Below, piece after piece: positions 8,679 through 18,926 of a DNA stretch of 64,000 nucleotides. The stretch's first letter is position 1. The number at the start of each line of letters is the position of its first letter. The notes under the pieces were generated by a model. The model was not told the origin of the DNA, searched no databases, and saw only the letters and a program-made list of their open reading frames with translations. A program made the translations under genes and the position numbers. Source of the DNA: Pseudomonas sp. LS-2 (GTDB lineage: Bacteria; Pseudomonadota; Gammaproteobacteria; Pseudomonadales; Pseudomonadaceae); NCBI RefSeq assembly GCF_003605735.1, contig NZ_QXTJ01000039.1, positions 93,104 to 157,103 on the forward strand, given 5' to 3'.

Positions 8679-10019
8679 ATGTCCAACTTTTTAACCGACT
8701 GGCGCCAGCGTGCCACCCACCGGCAAGTGTGGGCGCTGGCCGCGCCAATGATTCTGTCGAACATCTCGGTTCCGCTCGTCACTCTGGTCGACAGCACGGT
8801 CATCGGCCATTTACCCCACGCCCATCAACTGGGTGCAGTGGCGGTCGGAGGCACGCTCTACAGTTTTCTGGCGTGGGCCATGAGTTTTCTGCGCATGGGC
8901 ACCACCGGATTTGCCGCGCAGGCCGCTGGACGCAACGACGGTGCGGCGTTGCGTCAGGTGCTGTTGCAAGGGCTGCTGCTGGCGTTCGGGTTTTCTGTAG
9001 TGCTGGGACTGATCGGCCTGCCCTTCCAGCACCTGGCGCTGGAAATGATGCAACCCTCCGCCGTCCTCAATGACCTGACCCGCGACTTCTTCCACACCCG
9101 CCTGTTCGGCCTTCCGGCAGCGCTGGCGAGCTATGCGCTGGTGGGCTGGTTCCTGGGATTGCAGAACGCGCGCTCGCCGTTGGCGATTCTGCTGACCACC
9201 AATCTGGTGAACATCGCGCTCAATCTCTGGTTCGTCATCGGGCTAGACTGGGGCGTCGTCGGCAGCGCAAGGGCCTCGGTAGTGGCTGAGTGGATCGGCG
9301 CGCTGCTGGGACTGGCGTTGACGCACAAAGGACTGCGCGAATACCCCGGCCATCTGGCGCTGGCAGCGCTCAAACGCTGGCAAAACTGGCAGCCGCTGCT
9401 GGGCGTCAATCGCGACATTTTCATTCGCAGTCTGGTCCTGCAATCGGTGTTTTTCCTGATCACCGTACAAGGCGCACGACTAGGCGATGCTACCGTCGCG
9501 GCCAATGCACTGCTGCTCAACGGGTTGCTGCTCACGGCCAACGCGCTGGACGGGCTGGCCCATGCAGTGGAAGCGCTTTGCGGGCACGCCATCGGCGCAG
9601 GGAACCGCGAAGCCCTGCGCCGCTCGCTGAACGTGGCGGGCGGGTGGTCGCTGCTCTGCAGTGTGGCCTTCGCGGTGCTGTTCCTGTTCGCCGGCCATGT
9701 GTTCGTCGACATGCAGACCGACATTTGGCAAGTGCGCGAGATTGCTTACGTCTATCTGCCGTACCTGGCGTTGCTGCCACTGGTCGCAGTCTGGAGTTAT
9801 CTGCTCGACGGCTTGTTCATCGGCGCCACGCGCGCGCGCGAGATGCGCAATGCAATGGTGGTCACTGCACTCATCGCAGCGCCGTTCGCCTGGCTGTCCA
9901 GCGCGTTCGGCAACCATGGCTTGTGGATGGTGTTTCTGCTGTTCATGGCGTTGCGGGCGTTGACCCTGGGGTTCATCGCCAGGCGGCTGAACCGCAGTGA
10001 GGGATGGTTTCACGGCTGA
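8679..10019 (+). CDS. dinF: MATE-family multidrug/Na+ exporter, DinF subfamily
   Basis: 446 residues from the ATG at 8679. An in-frame ATG 39 nt upstream would add a stretch unlike the family. The N-terminus WALAAPMILSNISVPLVTLVDSTVIGHL is the typical first MATE repeat, and roughly 12 hydrophobic helices follow in two homologous halves. Motifs such as ALVGWFLGLQNARSP match the DinF branch, not NorM. It should sit in the inner membrane and export cationic compounds against Na+ or H+. It is monocistronic, divergent from the alpha-2-macroglobulin gene and convergent with the esterase gene. The substrate cannot be told from sequence. Confidence 0.9.
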   Translation: MSNFLTDWRQRATHRQVWALAAPMILSNISVPLVTLVDSTVIGHLPHAHQLGAVAVGGTLYSFLAWAMSFLRMGTTGFAAQAAGRNDGAALRQVLLQGLLLAFGFSVVLGLIGLPFQHLALEMMQPSAVLNDLTRDFFHTRLFGLPAALASYALVGWFLGLQNARSPLAILLTTNLVNIALNLWFVIGLDWGVVGSARASVVAEWIGALLGLALTHKGLREYPGHLALAALKRWQNWQPLLGVNRDIFIRSLVLQSVFFLITVQGARLGDATVAANALLLNGLLLTANALDGLAHAVEALCGHAIGAGNREALRRSLNVAGGWSLLCSVAFAVLFLFAGHVFVDMQTDIWQVREIAYVYLPYLALLPLVAVWSYLLDGLFIGATRAREMRNAMVVTALIAAPFAWLSSAFGNHGLWMVFLLFMALRALTLGFIARRLNRSEGWFHG

Positions 10020-10082
10020 GCCGATGCAGGGCGGTGGAGACCGATCCGTTTTGGATTCTGGCCCAAGGCCTGGAGCACTCAG

Positions 10083-10970
10083 CTACTTCGGTGTGAGATC
10101 CGCCTGCCCCTGATCCTGCGCATGAACGAAGTTCGCCACTTCATCCAGCACCGGCGCCAGACTGCGCATGGGTCGGGAAAACGCAGCGACGAGCGTCGCG
10201 TGTCCTGGTCTTGAGAAATACAACTCCCGCACCGACACCCCCTCTGCGCGCAGCCGTTTCGCCATGCCGCCGGTATTGCGCTGAGGATTGACCAGCGTGT
10301 CGTCCTTCGCCGCGATCAACAGCGCAGGGGGCGACGCAGCGCTGACGTGATTGATCGGCTGCGAGTCCGGCGGCGAGTCGGGGAAGAAAAACACCGGTTT
10401 CACTTCAGGGTTCTCGATTGGCAGAAAATCGTAAGGCCCGGCGAGACCGATCCAACCGCGGAGCATTGAAGGCTTCATGCCGACCTGGGCCAGCCACTTC
10501 GGATCGAGCGCCAGCATCGCCGCGTTGTAGCCTCCGGCGCTGTGCCCCATCACATACAAGCGACTCGGGTCGCCGCCGTATTGAGCGATATGAGCCCGGG
10601 CCCAGCCCACCGCTCCCGCACTGTCTTCCAGAAAGCCCTGGTAATGCACCTGCGGATAAAGCCGATAATCTGCCAGCACGGCAACGATTCCTCGGGAGGC
10701 CAACGCTTCGCCCACAAAACCGTAGTCGGTGCGAGAGCCGCTGTTCCAGCTGCCGCCGTAGAAGAAGACCACCACAGGTGCACTGGCAGCGCCGCTGGCC
10801 GGGGTGTAGACATCCAGCCGATTGCGAGGATCACTGCCGTAGCTCAGGTCAGGGGTCTCATGGAAGGAATCCTCTGGGGTAAAGGCATTGAGCACCTTCA
10901 ACGGCGAACACCCCATCAACAGGCTCAACAACCCGCCGACAACCCATACTCGCAGTGCAATCCTGATCAT
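10083..10970 (-). CDS. Alpha/beta-hydrolase (BD-FAE/HSL-like) lipoprotein esterase
   Basis: 295 residues. The N-terminal hydrophobic segment ends in a lipobox (LLMGC, Cys21), so the protein is probably a membrane-anchored lipoprotein outside the cytoplasm. The catalytic domain shows the oxyanion strand VVVFFYGGSWN, the nucleophile elbow GHSAGG (Ser144), an acid in AAKDDTLVNP and a histidine in SRPGHATLV. This pattern fits the carboxylesterase/BD-FAE group acting on small esters or xenobiotics. It stands alone between the MATE gene and the vgrG remnant. The physiological substrate is unknown. Confidence 0.88.
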   Translation of the reverse strand: MIRIALRVWVVGGLLSLLMGCSPLKVLNAFTPEDSFHETPDLSYGSDPRNRLDVYTPASGAASAPVVVFFYGGSWNSGSRTDYGFVGEALASRGIVAVLADYRLYPQVHYQGFLEDSAGAVGWARAHIAQYGGDPSRLYVMGHSAGGYNAAMLALDPKWLAQVGMKPSMLRGWIGLAGPYDFLPIENPEVKPVFFFPDSPPDSQPINHVSAASPPALLIAAKDDTLVNPQRNTGGMAKRLRAEGVSVRELYFSRPGHATLVAAFSRPMRSLAPVLDEVANFVHAQDQGQADLTPK

Positions 10971-11024
10971 CTACGGCCTTCCAGAAGGTGATGTGCCAGC
11001 CCGCCATTAAAGTTGGCCGCCTAA

Positions 11025-12243
11025 CTACGACTCTTCCTGGCGTCCCGAATTCAGGGCGTTTCGATTCTCTTCGCTTTCGGCCTCATCTATCGATGAGAGC
11101 ATGATCTTCAGGCCACTCAACGAAACACTCCTTGCATCGATCGTCACGCGGCTCGTGCCTACCCTGAAGTGCATCTCGTTGTTCTGCGCCATGCGCACGA
11201 CCAGTTGATCGTCGACCGAAAACTGCTGAGAGCCATCGAGAAACGCCTCTCTGTCGATACGCGTGGTGATCACTCTGCGCGGCAGTTGCAAGGGCTCGCT
11301 CTGCAATTCAGGATTGATGTCCGGATCCCACAGCCGGTCGCTGATGTAGGGTCTGCCAGGATCGCCGTCTCGAAAGCTCACCACCACTTCCATGCCGCCC
11401 CACCACTGGTTGCTCCCCTGCAACAGGGCAACATCGACCGCGATCCAGCAATCATTGAAGCGTGCCCCGTCGCCTTGATTTCCCCAATCGAGGCGCACTT
11501 TGAGCCGTCCCTTGGGATCGAGCTTCAGCGGCTCGAACAAGGCACCGACCACACAGGGCCCGTTGCATGCTCAGGCCTGCGGACGTCGCGGCCGTGGCGC
11601 AGGATGACGCAGGCTTCGAAACTGGATCATCTGTATCCAGCGGCACGATCTGCGCAGGCGCAACCGGTCTATCGGCGAACACCACGACATGCCGATGACG
11701 CGTGTGCAGGAAGTAGTAGTGCACGTTCTCTTCATCGCAGAGCCGCTGCAACAGCTGCAGATCGCTCTCACGGTACTGGGCACAGAAATCGCGCTCGACG
11801 CAGGGTTGCGTGCGTTGCCAAAGGTAAGTCGACTCATCGATCCCGTGTTCGCCCAGAACTTGCGTGATGATCTGATGGGCGCTCATCTCCTGGAAGATTC
11901 GTTGATTGTGCCGATAGGCCATCAATCCCAGGCGAGGCCCAAGGGTGACCTGATAGCGCGTGGCCGAGGGGTGCAGGAGGTTACGGGATGCCGGCTCGTT
12001 GCTGCCGCGCACGATGCTCTGGATATGGCCGTGAACCCCGGCACGGCTCCCTTCGGAATACAGCCATGCAGCACTGAACAACAACTCATGGGCGTCCAGC
12101 GGACCGGCCGGGCTGAGAATCTCCAGTTCGAAGGAGTACGGCTGATTGAAGGCTTCATTCGCGTTGCAACTCAGAACCCGGAATGAGCTGTGAGGACGAC
12201 TGATGTCCAGACGCATATGTGTGGCGTTGGCGAACAGTGACAT
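11025..12243 (-). pseudogene. vgrG: Disrupted VgrG (TssI) type VI secretion spike protein
   Basis: Two frames together make an eroded VgrG. From 12243 leftward, about 230 residues match the N-terminal gp27-like part, including QPYSFELEILS, the TRYQVTLGPRLGLMAYR region and CVERDFCAQYRESDLQLLQRLC. Near 11570 the frame changes, and from about 11564 the second frame carries the gp5-like OB part (VVGALFEPLKLDPKGRLKVRLDWG, WWGGMEVVVSFRDGDPGRPYI). An in-frame TGA blocks readthrough at the junction. The stretch that normally separates these parts (of order 100-150 residues) is missing, so this is an internal deletion, not a simple frameshift. No other T6SS gene is in the window. Confidence 0.8.
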
Positions 12244-12378
12244 GGTGTGGTGTGACCTCGGCTGACAGTTTCAGGCGGCCGGGATTCTGGAGCAGAAGGT
12301 GCAGCAAGTAGAGGGGGCAAATACAGAACAGGAAATGGCCTACAGCCGTGGACTGATGGATAAGGAAAATCTGTAGGA

Positions 12379-12410
12379 GAAAAAGAAACGGGCCCGCTCA
12401 GGCCCGTTTC
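12379..12410 (-). terminator. Rho-independent terminator of speA
   Basis: A perfect 10-bp stem GAAACGGGCC / GGCCCGTTTC with a 6-nt loop lies 20 nt past the speA stop. It is followed on the minus strand by a run of T (12384-12380). Confidence 0.85.
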
Positions 12411-12429
12411 GTTCACGCCGGCTCAGGTA

Positions 12430-14343
12430 TCAGGAGGAGAGATACGAAGAGCGGGTCAGCCCCAGGCGCAGCGCATCCAGATACTGGGTACGTTCACGCG
12501 GGGAAATCTTGGCACTGGCGACCTTGTCCCGGTAATGGGTCATCAGTTCTTCGGGCGACAGGTGCACATACCGCAGCATGTCTTCGATGGTGTCGTGGGT
12601 TTCGATACCGGCCGAATAAGCGCTGCCATCCTGATTCTGATAGATGTTCACCGAGTCGGTATCACCGAACAGGTTGTGCATATCACCCAGAATTTCCTGG
12701 TAGGCACCCACCAGGAAGACGCCCAGCAGGTAGTCTTCACCTTCGTTCAAGGCATGGACCGGAAGGCTGGTTTCGATGCTTTGCTCGTCGACGTACTGGT
12801 TGATCTTGCCATCGGAGTCGCAGGTCAGATCCTGCAATACGGCCCGGCGCAGCGGCTCCTCGTCCAAACGATGCAGCGGAATGATCGGCAGAACCTGATC
12901 GATGGCCCAGGTGTCCGGCAGGCTCTGGAACACCGAGAAGTTGCAGATGTACTTGTCGGCCAGCTTGTCGTTGAGTTCGTCCAGCACCTGACGGTGGGAA
13001 CGCTGACGCGCCTTTAGCGAGTTGTGCAGGCGACGGCAGACCGCGAAGTAGCATTGTTCACCCAAGGCTTTCTGCGCCAGGGTGATCTTGCCGTCCGAGT
13101 ACTGCGAGGCGATGTCGCTCATGTAGTGCGTGGCGCGCCAGTAGGTCTCGGTGACCATCTCGATATCGGTCGGGCCGAGCAGGTCGATCAACCATTGCAG
13201 GGTTTCCGGCAGGCTTTCCTTGTCGGTGATCTCCGGGACTTCGTCATTGTGACGCTCGACGTCGGTGACCTGAATCACCAGCATCGCGTGGTGCGCGGTC
13301 AGCGAACGGCCGCTTTCCGAGAAAATGTGCGGATGCGGCAGACCCTGCGCATCGCAGAACTCCTTGAGCATGCCCACCACGACACCGGCGTAATCGTCCA
13401 TGTCGTAGTTGATCGAGCTGGCGTTACGCGAATGCGTGCCATCGTAGTCGACGCCCAGGCCGCCACCGACATCGATGTGATCGACCGGCAGGCCCAGGTT
13501 ACGCAGCTCGCCGTAGTAACGAATCGCTTCCTTGAAACCGTGCTGGTAGTCCGCCAGGTTCGCAATCTGCGAGCCCATATGAAAGTGCAGCAGGCGAATG
13601 CCCTGATCCAGACCGGCCTTGGTAAAGCGCTCCACCACCGACAGCAGTTGCGCGGCCGACAAACCGAACTTGGACTTCTCACCACCGGTGTCGGCCCACT
13701 TGCTGGACGCCAGCGACGACAGACGAACGCGCAGGCCCACCTGTGGCGCGACCTTGAGCTCGGCGGCTTCTTCGATCACCAGTTCGACTTCGGACTCTTT
13801 CTCGATGACGATGAAAACGTTGTGGCCCAGCTTCTGCCCCATCAGGGCCAGACGGATGAACTCGCGGTCCTTGTAGCCGTTGCAAACGATGGTCCCGCCT
13901 TTCGGCGCCAACGCCAGCACGGCCATCAACTCAGGCTTGGAACCGGCCTCCAGACCGATGGAAACGTTCTGCGTGGCGATGATGTTTTCCACCACCGCTT
14001 CCTGCTGGTTGACCTTGATCGGGTACAGCGCGGTGTATTTGCTCTGGTACTCCAGGCGCGCAATGTTCTCATCGAACGCACCGGTCAGCTGACGCACGCG
14101 GTCCTGCAGGATGTCCGGAAAACGGACCAGCAACGGCAGGGACAAGCCGCTCTTGCGCAGCTCGTCTACCTGCTCGTAGAGATCGATAGGCGAACTGCCT
14201 GGCCCGTTGGGGCGAACTTCAACACGGCCGGCTTCGTTGATTGCAAAATAACCAGCCCCCCAATGACGAATCCCATAGACACTGCGGCTGTCCGCAACGG
14301 TCCATTGGCTGCCATCGTCTTTGCGTGTGCGTCGTACGGACAT
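12430..14343 (-). CDS. speA: Biosynthetic arginine decarboxylase
   Basis: 637 residues from the ATG at 14343, which has AGGGGA 5 nt upstream; an in-frame ATG 24 nt earlier lacks a good site. The length agrees with P. aeruginosa SpeA (636). This PLP enzyme converts arginine to agmatine and CO2, the first step of one putrescine route. It has the PLP lysine in YPIKVNQQ (Lys110), the HFHMGSQI motif, the glycine-rich [11 protein letters not shown] phosphate-binding loop and the substrate motif [10 protein letters not shown] near the C-terminus. It is cytoplasmic, monocistronic and followed by a strong terminator. The neighbouring sui1 to gcbA order is the same as in other pseudomonads. Confidence 0.95.
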   Translation of the reverse strand: MSVRRTRKDDGSQWTVADSRSVYGIRHWGAGYFAINEAGRVEVRPNGPGSSPIDLYEQVDELRKSGLSLPLLVRFPDILQDRVRQLTGAFDENIARLEYQSKYTALYPIKVNQQEAVVENIIATQNVSIGLEAGSKPELMAVLALAPKGGTIVCNGYKDREFIRLALMGQKLGHNVFIVIEKESEVELVIEEAAELKVAPQVGLRVRLSSLASSKWADTGGEKSKFGLSAAQLLSVVERFTKAGLDQGIRLLHFHMGSQIANLADYQHGFKEAIRYYGELRNLGLPVDHIDVGGGLGVDYDGTHSRNASSINYDMDDYAGVVVGMLKEFCDAQGLPHPHIFSESGRSLTAHHAMLVIQVTDVERHNDEVPEITDKESLPETLQWLIDLLGPTDIEMVTETYWRATHYMSDIASQYSDGKITLAQKALGEQCYFAVCRRLHNSLKARQRSHRQVLDELNDKLADKYICNFSVFQSLPDTWAIDQVLPIIPLHRLDEEPLRRAVLQDLTCDSDGKINQYVDEQSIETSLPVHALNEGEDYLLGVFLVGAYQEILGDMHNLFGDTDSVNIYQNQDGSAYSAGIETHDTIEDMLRYVHLSPEELMTHYRDKVASAKISPRERTQYLDALRLGLTRSSYLSS

Positions 14344-14528
14344 CGAAGTCCCCTGTATAGAAGTCATAAAGCCCCGGCCTGACCGGCTGGGCGCAGTGTA
14401 TAGAGTGGAAATGACGGTTTGGCGCCAGCTCGCTGTGCGGCAGTAGACCTGCAACACCTTGTAGAGTTTGGTTTAACGGACCAGCGCCCGACCGACAAAG
14501 AAACGTGAGGCGCAGTGGAAAGGACCGC

Positions 14529-14900
14529 TCAACCGCCTGACTTTTTCGCCTTGAAGCCCTGCTTCACCAGCTCCGCCAAGAGTGTCTCGACGTGATCGCC
14601 CTGAATCTCGATCACGCCATCCTTGAGCGCACCACCGGTTCCGCAACGACGTTTGAGCGTAGTCGCCAGTTCCTTGAGTGCATCTTCAGGCAACGGCACG
14701 CCGGTAACGGTGGTCACTGTCTTGCCGCCACGACCTTTGCTTTCGCGACGTACGCGGGCAATTCCGTCACCTTCGGGGATAACGGACTTCTTGCAGATGC
14801 AGGCATCGACGGGCTGACGGCATTCGGGACAATGCCGACCTGCGTCAGTTGAAAATACCAGGCCACCGAGGGCGGCGAAGGATGCGGCTTTTTTTGCCAC
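14529..14900 (-). CDS. yciH: SUI1/eIF1-like translation factor (YciH family)
   Basis: About 123 residues from a GTG at 14900 with AAGAGG 7 nt upstream; a TTG two codons earlier is the alternative. The N-terminal part has a small zinc-ribbon-like CPECRQPVDACIC motif (four Cys). The C-terminal 75 residues form the SUI1 fold, with KGRGGKTVTTVTG and a GGALKDGVIEIQGDH segment that matches eIF1-type proteins. Bacterial members modulate start-codon selection in vitro, but their cellular role is unsettled. It is a single gene, divergent from nothing and followed by speA on the same strand with more than 180 bp between. Confidence 0.9.
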   Translation of the reverse strand: MAKKAASFAALGGLVFSTDAGRHCPECRQPVDACICKKSVIPEGDGIARVRRESKGRGGKTVTTVTGVPLPEDALKELATTLKRRCGTGGALKDGVIEIQGDHVETLLAELVKQGFKAKKSGG

Positions 14901-15086
14901 CGGCAATCCTCTTCTTGAGGACCAAAAGTCTGGTCGGGCAGGCTGGGTAATACCACTCTGCGGAGCCGACCGCGAAGCCCCACTCAGGCAGGGGCAGCGC
15001 TACTGGACCACACGGCAGTCCAGCTTTAAAAGGTCGCGCAGTGTAACGGCAAAAAGCGTCGATGCTAAGTGCAAATATGCGCCAAT

Positions 15087-15632
15087 TTAGGGAGCATTTG
15101 CGACGTTGGCCAAATAGCGCTTCAACGCGGCCAGAGAGTCCGGGCAATAAGGCTTTTCACTGGTTTCACGCAGCACCTGATCAACCGCGATGAAGCGCGC
15201 TTCCAGCACCTCTTCAGGTTGCAGTTTCAGTGGCCCGTCACAGACCGCCGAAAATACCGCGCACCACAACCGGTTGTCCGGCTGATCGAAAAAAAACCGC
15301 TCGTGGGCAGTCAGCTCGACACCCGACACGCCCAGTTCCTCTGCGAGTTCACGCGCCGCCGATTCAGCATAGGTCTCATCGGCCTGGACCATTCCGCCCG
15401 CAGCAACGTCCCAGTATCCGGGGTAGATCGCCTTGCTGAGCGTGCGCCGGTGCACGCACAGCTCGCCGGCCGAGTTGAACAGAAGGATGAATGTGCCCCG
15501 CCCGATCAGGCCACGCTCGCGCAACTCGGCACGAGGCAACGAACCCAGCAGTTGATCCTGACGATCGACCCAGGCAATCAGTTCGGCGTCGGAAGCCGCG
15601 CGATGCGCGACTTCATTTTCAGAGACGGACAT
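15087..15632 (-). CDS. Nudix hydrolase, YfcD-like
   Basis: 181 residues. The Nudix box GX5EX7REUXEEXGU is perfect, running from GMVQADE to RELAEELGV (about residues 80-102). The N-terminal ELIAWVDRQDQLLGSLPRAELRERGLI and the HRRTLSKAIYPGYWDVAAGG segment match the YfcD/IDI-like branch that acts on nucleoside-diphosphate-type substrates. The precise substrate is not known. The start codon lies only 3 nt from the stop of the upstream DUF2333 gene, so the two are almost certainly co-transcribed. Confidence 0.9.
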   Translation of the reverse strand: MSVSENEVAHRAASDAELIAWVDRQDQLLGSLPRAELRERGLIGRGTFILLFNSAGELCVHRRTLSKAIYPGYWDVAAGGMVQADETYAESAARELAEELGVSGVELTAHERFFFDQPDNRLWCAVFSAVCDGPLKLQPEEVLEARFIAVDQVLRETSEKPYCPDSLAALKRYLANVANAP

Positions 15633-15635
15633 CGA

Positions 15636-16730
15636 TCAACCCTGGGACAGCAACTGGCGCAGGTCGATGACCGCGGCGTTGGCACGCGACAGGTAATTGG
15701 CCATGACCAGCGAGTGGTTGGCGAACACACCGAACGGGCTACCGTTGAGAATCACCGGACTCCACATCGGCTCCTGGGAGGCTTCCAGTTCACGAATGAT
15801 CTGACGCACGCTCACGGTCGCGTTCTTCTTCGCCAGCACATCGGCAAAATCGACCTCGATGGCACGCAGCAGATGGGACAGTGCCCAGGCTTGACCGCGT
15901 GCTTCATAGAACACGTTATCGATCTGCATCCATGGAGTCTCGACGATTTCTTCGTCAACCTGCGGCACTTCACCCGGCTTCACTGGCACTGTGGAAGCGG
16001 CTTCGGTCTTGAGGGTGCTGTTGAGCTTGACCCGGCCAACGCTGGCCGACAGTCGCTGAGACAAGGAGCCCAGACGCGTACCGACATCGCCCAGCCAGTT
16101 ATTCAGGTTATCGGCGCGAGTATAGAAAAGGGCGTTCTTCTGATTCGGATCGGACAAGCGCGCCTGATAACGGCTCAGGGCGGCGATGCCTTCGCGATAC
16201 TGAGATTCGCTGGAAGGCAGAATCCAGCTCTTGTTGTCGAAGTTGAACAGCGGCTCGGCACGGGCCAGATCGCTGTCTTCGGTCGATTGCGATTGCGAAC
16301 GGGCGAAATCTTTGCGCAGCGCACGGCTCAGATCGCGAACCTGAACCAGCACGCCATATTCCCAACTCGGCATGTTGTCCATCCACAGGCCTGGCGGGAA
16401 ACGGTCGTTGGAGATATAGCCGCCGGGCTTGTCGACCAGGGTCGAGGCCACGGTCTTCAGGGTTTCGATGGTGGTGTAGCCGATGACCATCTGCTTGCCT
16501 TCACGCTCAGCCGCGGCCTGAGCCTGCTGCTGAACCGGAAACATCGCGGGCTCGCTGCTCCACCAGATGCCGAGCACCACGGTGACCACCAGATAGATAC
16601 CGACCACGGCACCAACGGCACGGCTGAAGAACAGACCGCTCCAGTAACCCCGAGGCGCTTTGCCTACCGGCTTCGCATCGACACGCTCACCCTCGCCCGC
16701 AGTGCCCGAGCGCTTCTTCCAATCCAGCAT
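15636..16730 (-). CDS. DUF2333 family membrane-anchored protein
   Basis: 364 residues. A charged cytoplasmic N-terminus is followed by one membrane helix at about 37-57 (AVGAVVGIYLVVTVVLGIWW), then a long soluble, mostly periplasmic domain with conserved-looking stretches such as GGYISNDRFPPGLWMDNMPSWEYG. This is the DUF2333 family, found widely in gammaproteobacteria with no assigned biochemical role. It heads a two-gene operon with the Nudix hydrolase and lies divergent from gcbA with a 386-bp spacer. In P. aeruginosa the equivalent gene also sits beside gcbA, which suggests but does not show a link. Confidence 0.88.
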   Translation of the reverse strand: MLDWKKRSGTAGEGERVDAKPVGKAPRGYWSGLFFSRAVGAVVGIYLVVTVVLGIWWSSEPAMFPVQQQAQAAAEREGKQMVIGYTTIETLKTVASTLVDKPGGYISNDRFPPGLWMDNMPSWEYGVLVQVRDLSRALRKDFARSQSQSTEDSDLARAEPLFNFDNKSWILPSSESQYREGIAALSRYQARLSDPNQKNALFYTRADNLNNWLGDVGTRLGSLSQRLSASVGRVKLNSTLKTEAASTVPVKPGEVPQVDEEIVETPWMQIDNVFYEARGQAWALSHLLRAIEVDFADVLAKKNATVSVRQIIRELEASQEPMWSPVILNGSPFGVFANHSLVMANYLSRANAAVIDLRQLLSQG

Positions 16731-17116
16731 GGCCTTGTCCTTTCAATCACGGAATTCAGTGCTTAGGACCGCAACCTTACAGCAAGGTGCGTTTGGCAGG
16801 AACGCAGCGGGTGGTCCATTTGCGTAATCGACGGGTCCATGTGCGCCATGCCCGGCGACATCGATACCAGCACTTGGGCAGATACCCTCGATGCGCCCTA
16901 CGCGGGACTAAGGCTTTTCCTGACGAAGCAGTCACAAACCGACCCTCCATATTTCTGACAAATCGGTACAGACACGCGTTTGAAAAGATGAAAAATTGAC
17001 GCAAAAAGCCCGGAAAAAATGACAACAAAATGACTTGCGGTGCACTTCGACAACAGAAGTAGTGCTAGCATAGCGCCAGCATCTAGATCAGGGTTTCCCC
17101 TATAAGTAGTCAGGAC
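16731..17116. other. 386-bp divergent intergenic region upstream of gcbA
   Basis: No gene is supported. The right half is AT-rich for this genome (about 16970-17040) and should carry the gcbA promoter. An extended -10-like TGCTAGCAT lies at 17063-17071, but no good -35 is visible at the right distance. A leftward open frame that enters from gcbA is only a codon-bias shadow. Confidence 0.5.
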
Positions 17117-18778
17117 ATGACCGAACCAGAAGATCCGAGCCGAGACCGTCTCAAGCACCATTTCGCCCAACGCGTCATCCACCAGGCCCGGCAGATCCTG
17201 GAGGTCTGGCAGCGTCTGCAGCAAAGCGAATGGTCGGCAGTCGACATGGAAGAACTCATCGAGGCCAATCAGCGCCTGCTGCGTTTCGCCGAGCGCTTTG
17301 AGCAGGCTGACCATGCTCAACTGGCCCGCGGCATCAGTCAGTCCCTGCAAGACGTGGAAGCCAATCGCGGGCGGTTGAGCAGCGCGTTGATCACTGACCT
17401 GAACCGTCTGATGCAGCGTCTTTCGCGCACCGGTTTGCGTCACGGCGATCGACTGGAACACACCTCTCTGCCGCCGCTGCGCAAGCCCATTTACGTCATG
17501 TTGCAGGATCACGAGCGCGGCGAGCGGCTGGCCAAACAGCTGGAATTCTTCGGCCTGAGCGCACAATCGCTGGACAGCATTCACGCGTTTCACGCCACCC
17601 TGGCCGAGCGGTTGCCTGCCGCCGTGGTGATGGACGTGGACTTCGGCGGTATCGGTGAAGGCCTGAAACTGGCCACAAAGATGCAGGAAGGGCTCGAGCA
17701 AAAGCTGCCGCTGTTGTTCTTCAGCCATCATGAGACTGACACGCCTACGCGCCTGGCCGCTGTCCGTGCCGGGGGCGAAGAGTTTCTGACTGGCACGCTG
17801 GAAGCGTCGAGCCTGCTGGAAAAAATCGAGATTCTCACGCGAGTCGCTCAGTACGAGCCCTATAAAGTGCTGATCATCGATGACTCCCGCGCCCAGGCCA
17901 CGCACACCGAGCGCTTGCTCAACAGCGCCGGGATCGTCACGCGCACGCTGTTCGATCCGATCAAGACCATGGCCGAGCTGGCCGATTTTCAACCTGACTT
18001 GATCATCCTCGACATGTACATGCCCGGCTGCACGGGCACGGAACTGGCCAAAGTGATTCGTCATAACGACCGTTACGTCAGCGTGCCGATCATTTACCTG
18101 TCCGCCGAAGACGATCTGGATAAACAGCTGGATGCGATGAGCGAAGGCGGCGACGACTTTCTCACCAAGCCGATCAAGCCACGCCACCTGATCACCACCG
18201 TGCGCAACCGTGCGGCACGGGCACGTAATCTCAAGGCGCGGATGGTGCGCGACAGCCTGACCGGGCTGTACAACCACACGCACATCCTGCAACTGCTCGA
18301 AGACTGCAGCTTTCGCGCTCGACGCGAAAACAAGCCGCTGAGTTTCGCGATGCTCGACATCGACCACTTCAAGAAGGTCAACGACGGCCACGGTCACCCC
18401 ATGGGTGACCGAGTGATCAAAAGCCTGGCGCTGTTTCTCAAGCAACGCCTTCGCAAGACCGATTACATCGGCCGTTATGGCGGCGAAGAATTCGCAGTGG
18501 TCATGCCCGACACCGACCTCAAGTCGGCCCACGGCGTACTCGACGAAATCCGTCGTCGCTTCGCGGAAATCCACTACCCCGCACAGCCAGCTGACCTGTT
18601 CTGCACATTCAGCGCAGGCGTCGTTGAGCTAGGCCAGCATGACGACGCATTGATGATGGCGTCGCAAGCGGACAATGCGCTGTACCGCGCAAAGAAGGCC
18701 GGACGCAATCAAGTGCACGGGTTGGCGGATGATCTTGCCCACACGTCGAAGCACTCGACACCGGACCCAGTGAACTGA
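17117..18778 (+). CDS. gcbA: Response regulator-diguanylate cyclase GcbA
   Basis: 553 residues. An N-terminal helical region (1-120) is followed by a degenerate receiver-like domain (about 130-240), a true receiver at about 250-370 (LIIDDSR, phospho-acceptor in LIILDMYMPG, and Lys in LTKPIKP) and a GGDEF domain. The active site is GGEEF (455-459), with the inhibitory I-site RKTD five residues before it, so c-di-GMP product inhibition is expected. It matches GcbA/AdcA (P. aeruginosa PA4843), which makes c-di-GMP controlling attachment and dispersal. No cognate kinase is adjacent. It is followed by dsbD; as I recall, P. aeruginosa has the chemoreceptor gene ctpL between the two, and it is absent here. 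Confidence 0.92.
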   Translation: MTEPEDPSRDRLKHHFAQRVIHQARQILEVWQRLQQSEWSAVDMEELIEANQRLLRFAERFEQADHAQLARGISQSLQDVEANRGRLSSALITDLNRLMQRLSRTGLRHGDRLEHTSLPPLRKPIYVMLQDHERGERLAKQLEFFGLSAQSLDSIHAFHATLAERLPAAVVMDVDFGGIGEGLKLATKMQEGLEQKLPLLFFSHHETDTPTRLAAVRAGGEEFLTGTLEASSLLEKIEILTRVAQYEPYKVLIIDDSRAQATHTERLLNSAGIVTRTLFDPIKTMAELADFQPDLIILDMYMPGCTGTELAKVIRHNDRYVSVPIIYLSAEDDLDKQLDAMSEGGDDFLTKPIKPRHLITTVRNRAARARNLKARMVRDSLTGLYNHTHILQLLEDCSFRARRENKPLSFAMLDIDHFKKVNDGHGHPMGDRVIKSLALFLKQRLRKTDYIGRYGGEEFAVVMPDTDLKSAHGVLDEIRRRFAEIHYPAQPADLFCTFSAGVVELGQHDDALMMASQADNALYRAKKAGRNQVHGLADDLAHTSKHSTPDPVN

Positions 18779-18926
18779 TGCAGCTCCCACAACTTTTGCG
18801 GTGAACGACAGATCGATGCCACAACCCGATCCCTGTTGGGGGCTTTTGCTGGCACGTGATCGGCGTTGCCTGCACGCCATCGGCCACTCCGCTATCATGC
18901 GCGGACCTTTGTGATGCGAGACCGCC

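Noticed and set aside
11540..11600. Programmed frameshift joining the two vgrG halves
   Set aside because: There is no slippery heptamer, a TGA lies in the second frame just upstream, and the segment between the two VgrG parts is missing, so a deletion is the better reading.
13024..14382. 452-residue plus-strand frame over speA
   Set aside because: Antisense shadow of speA, which has all catalytic motifs.
16898..18574. 558-residue minus-strand frame over gcbA
   Set aside because: The plus strand codes for a complete GGDEF protein with all motifs; the reverse frame has no family features or start site.
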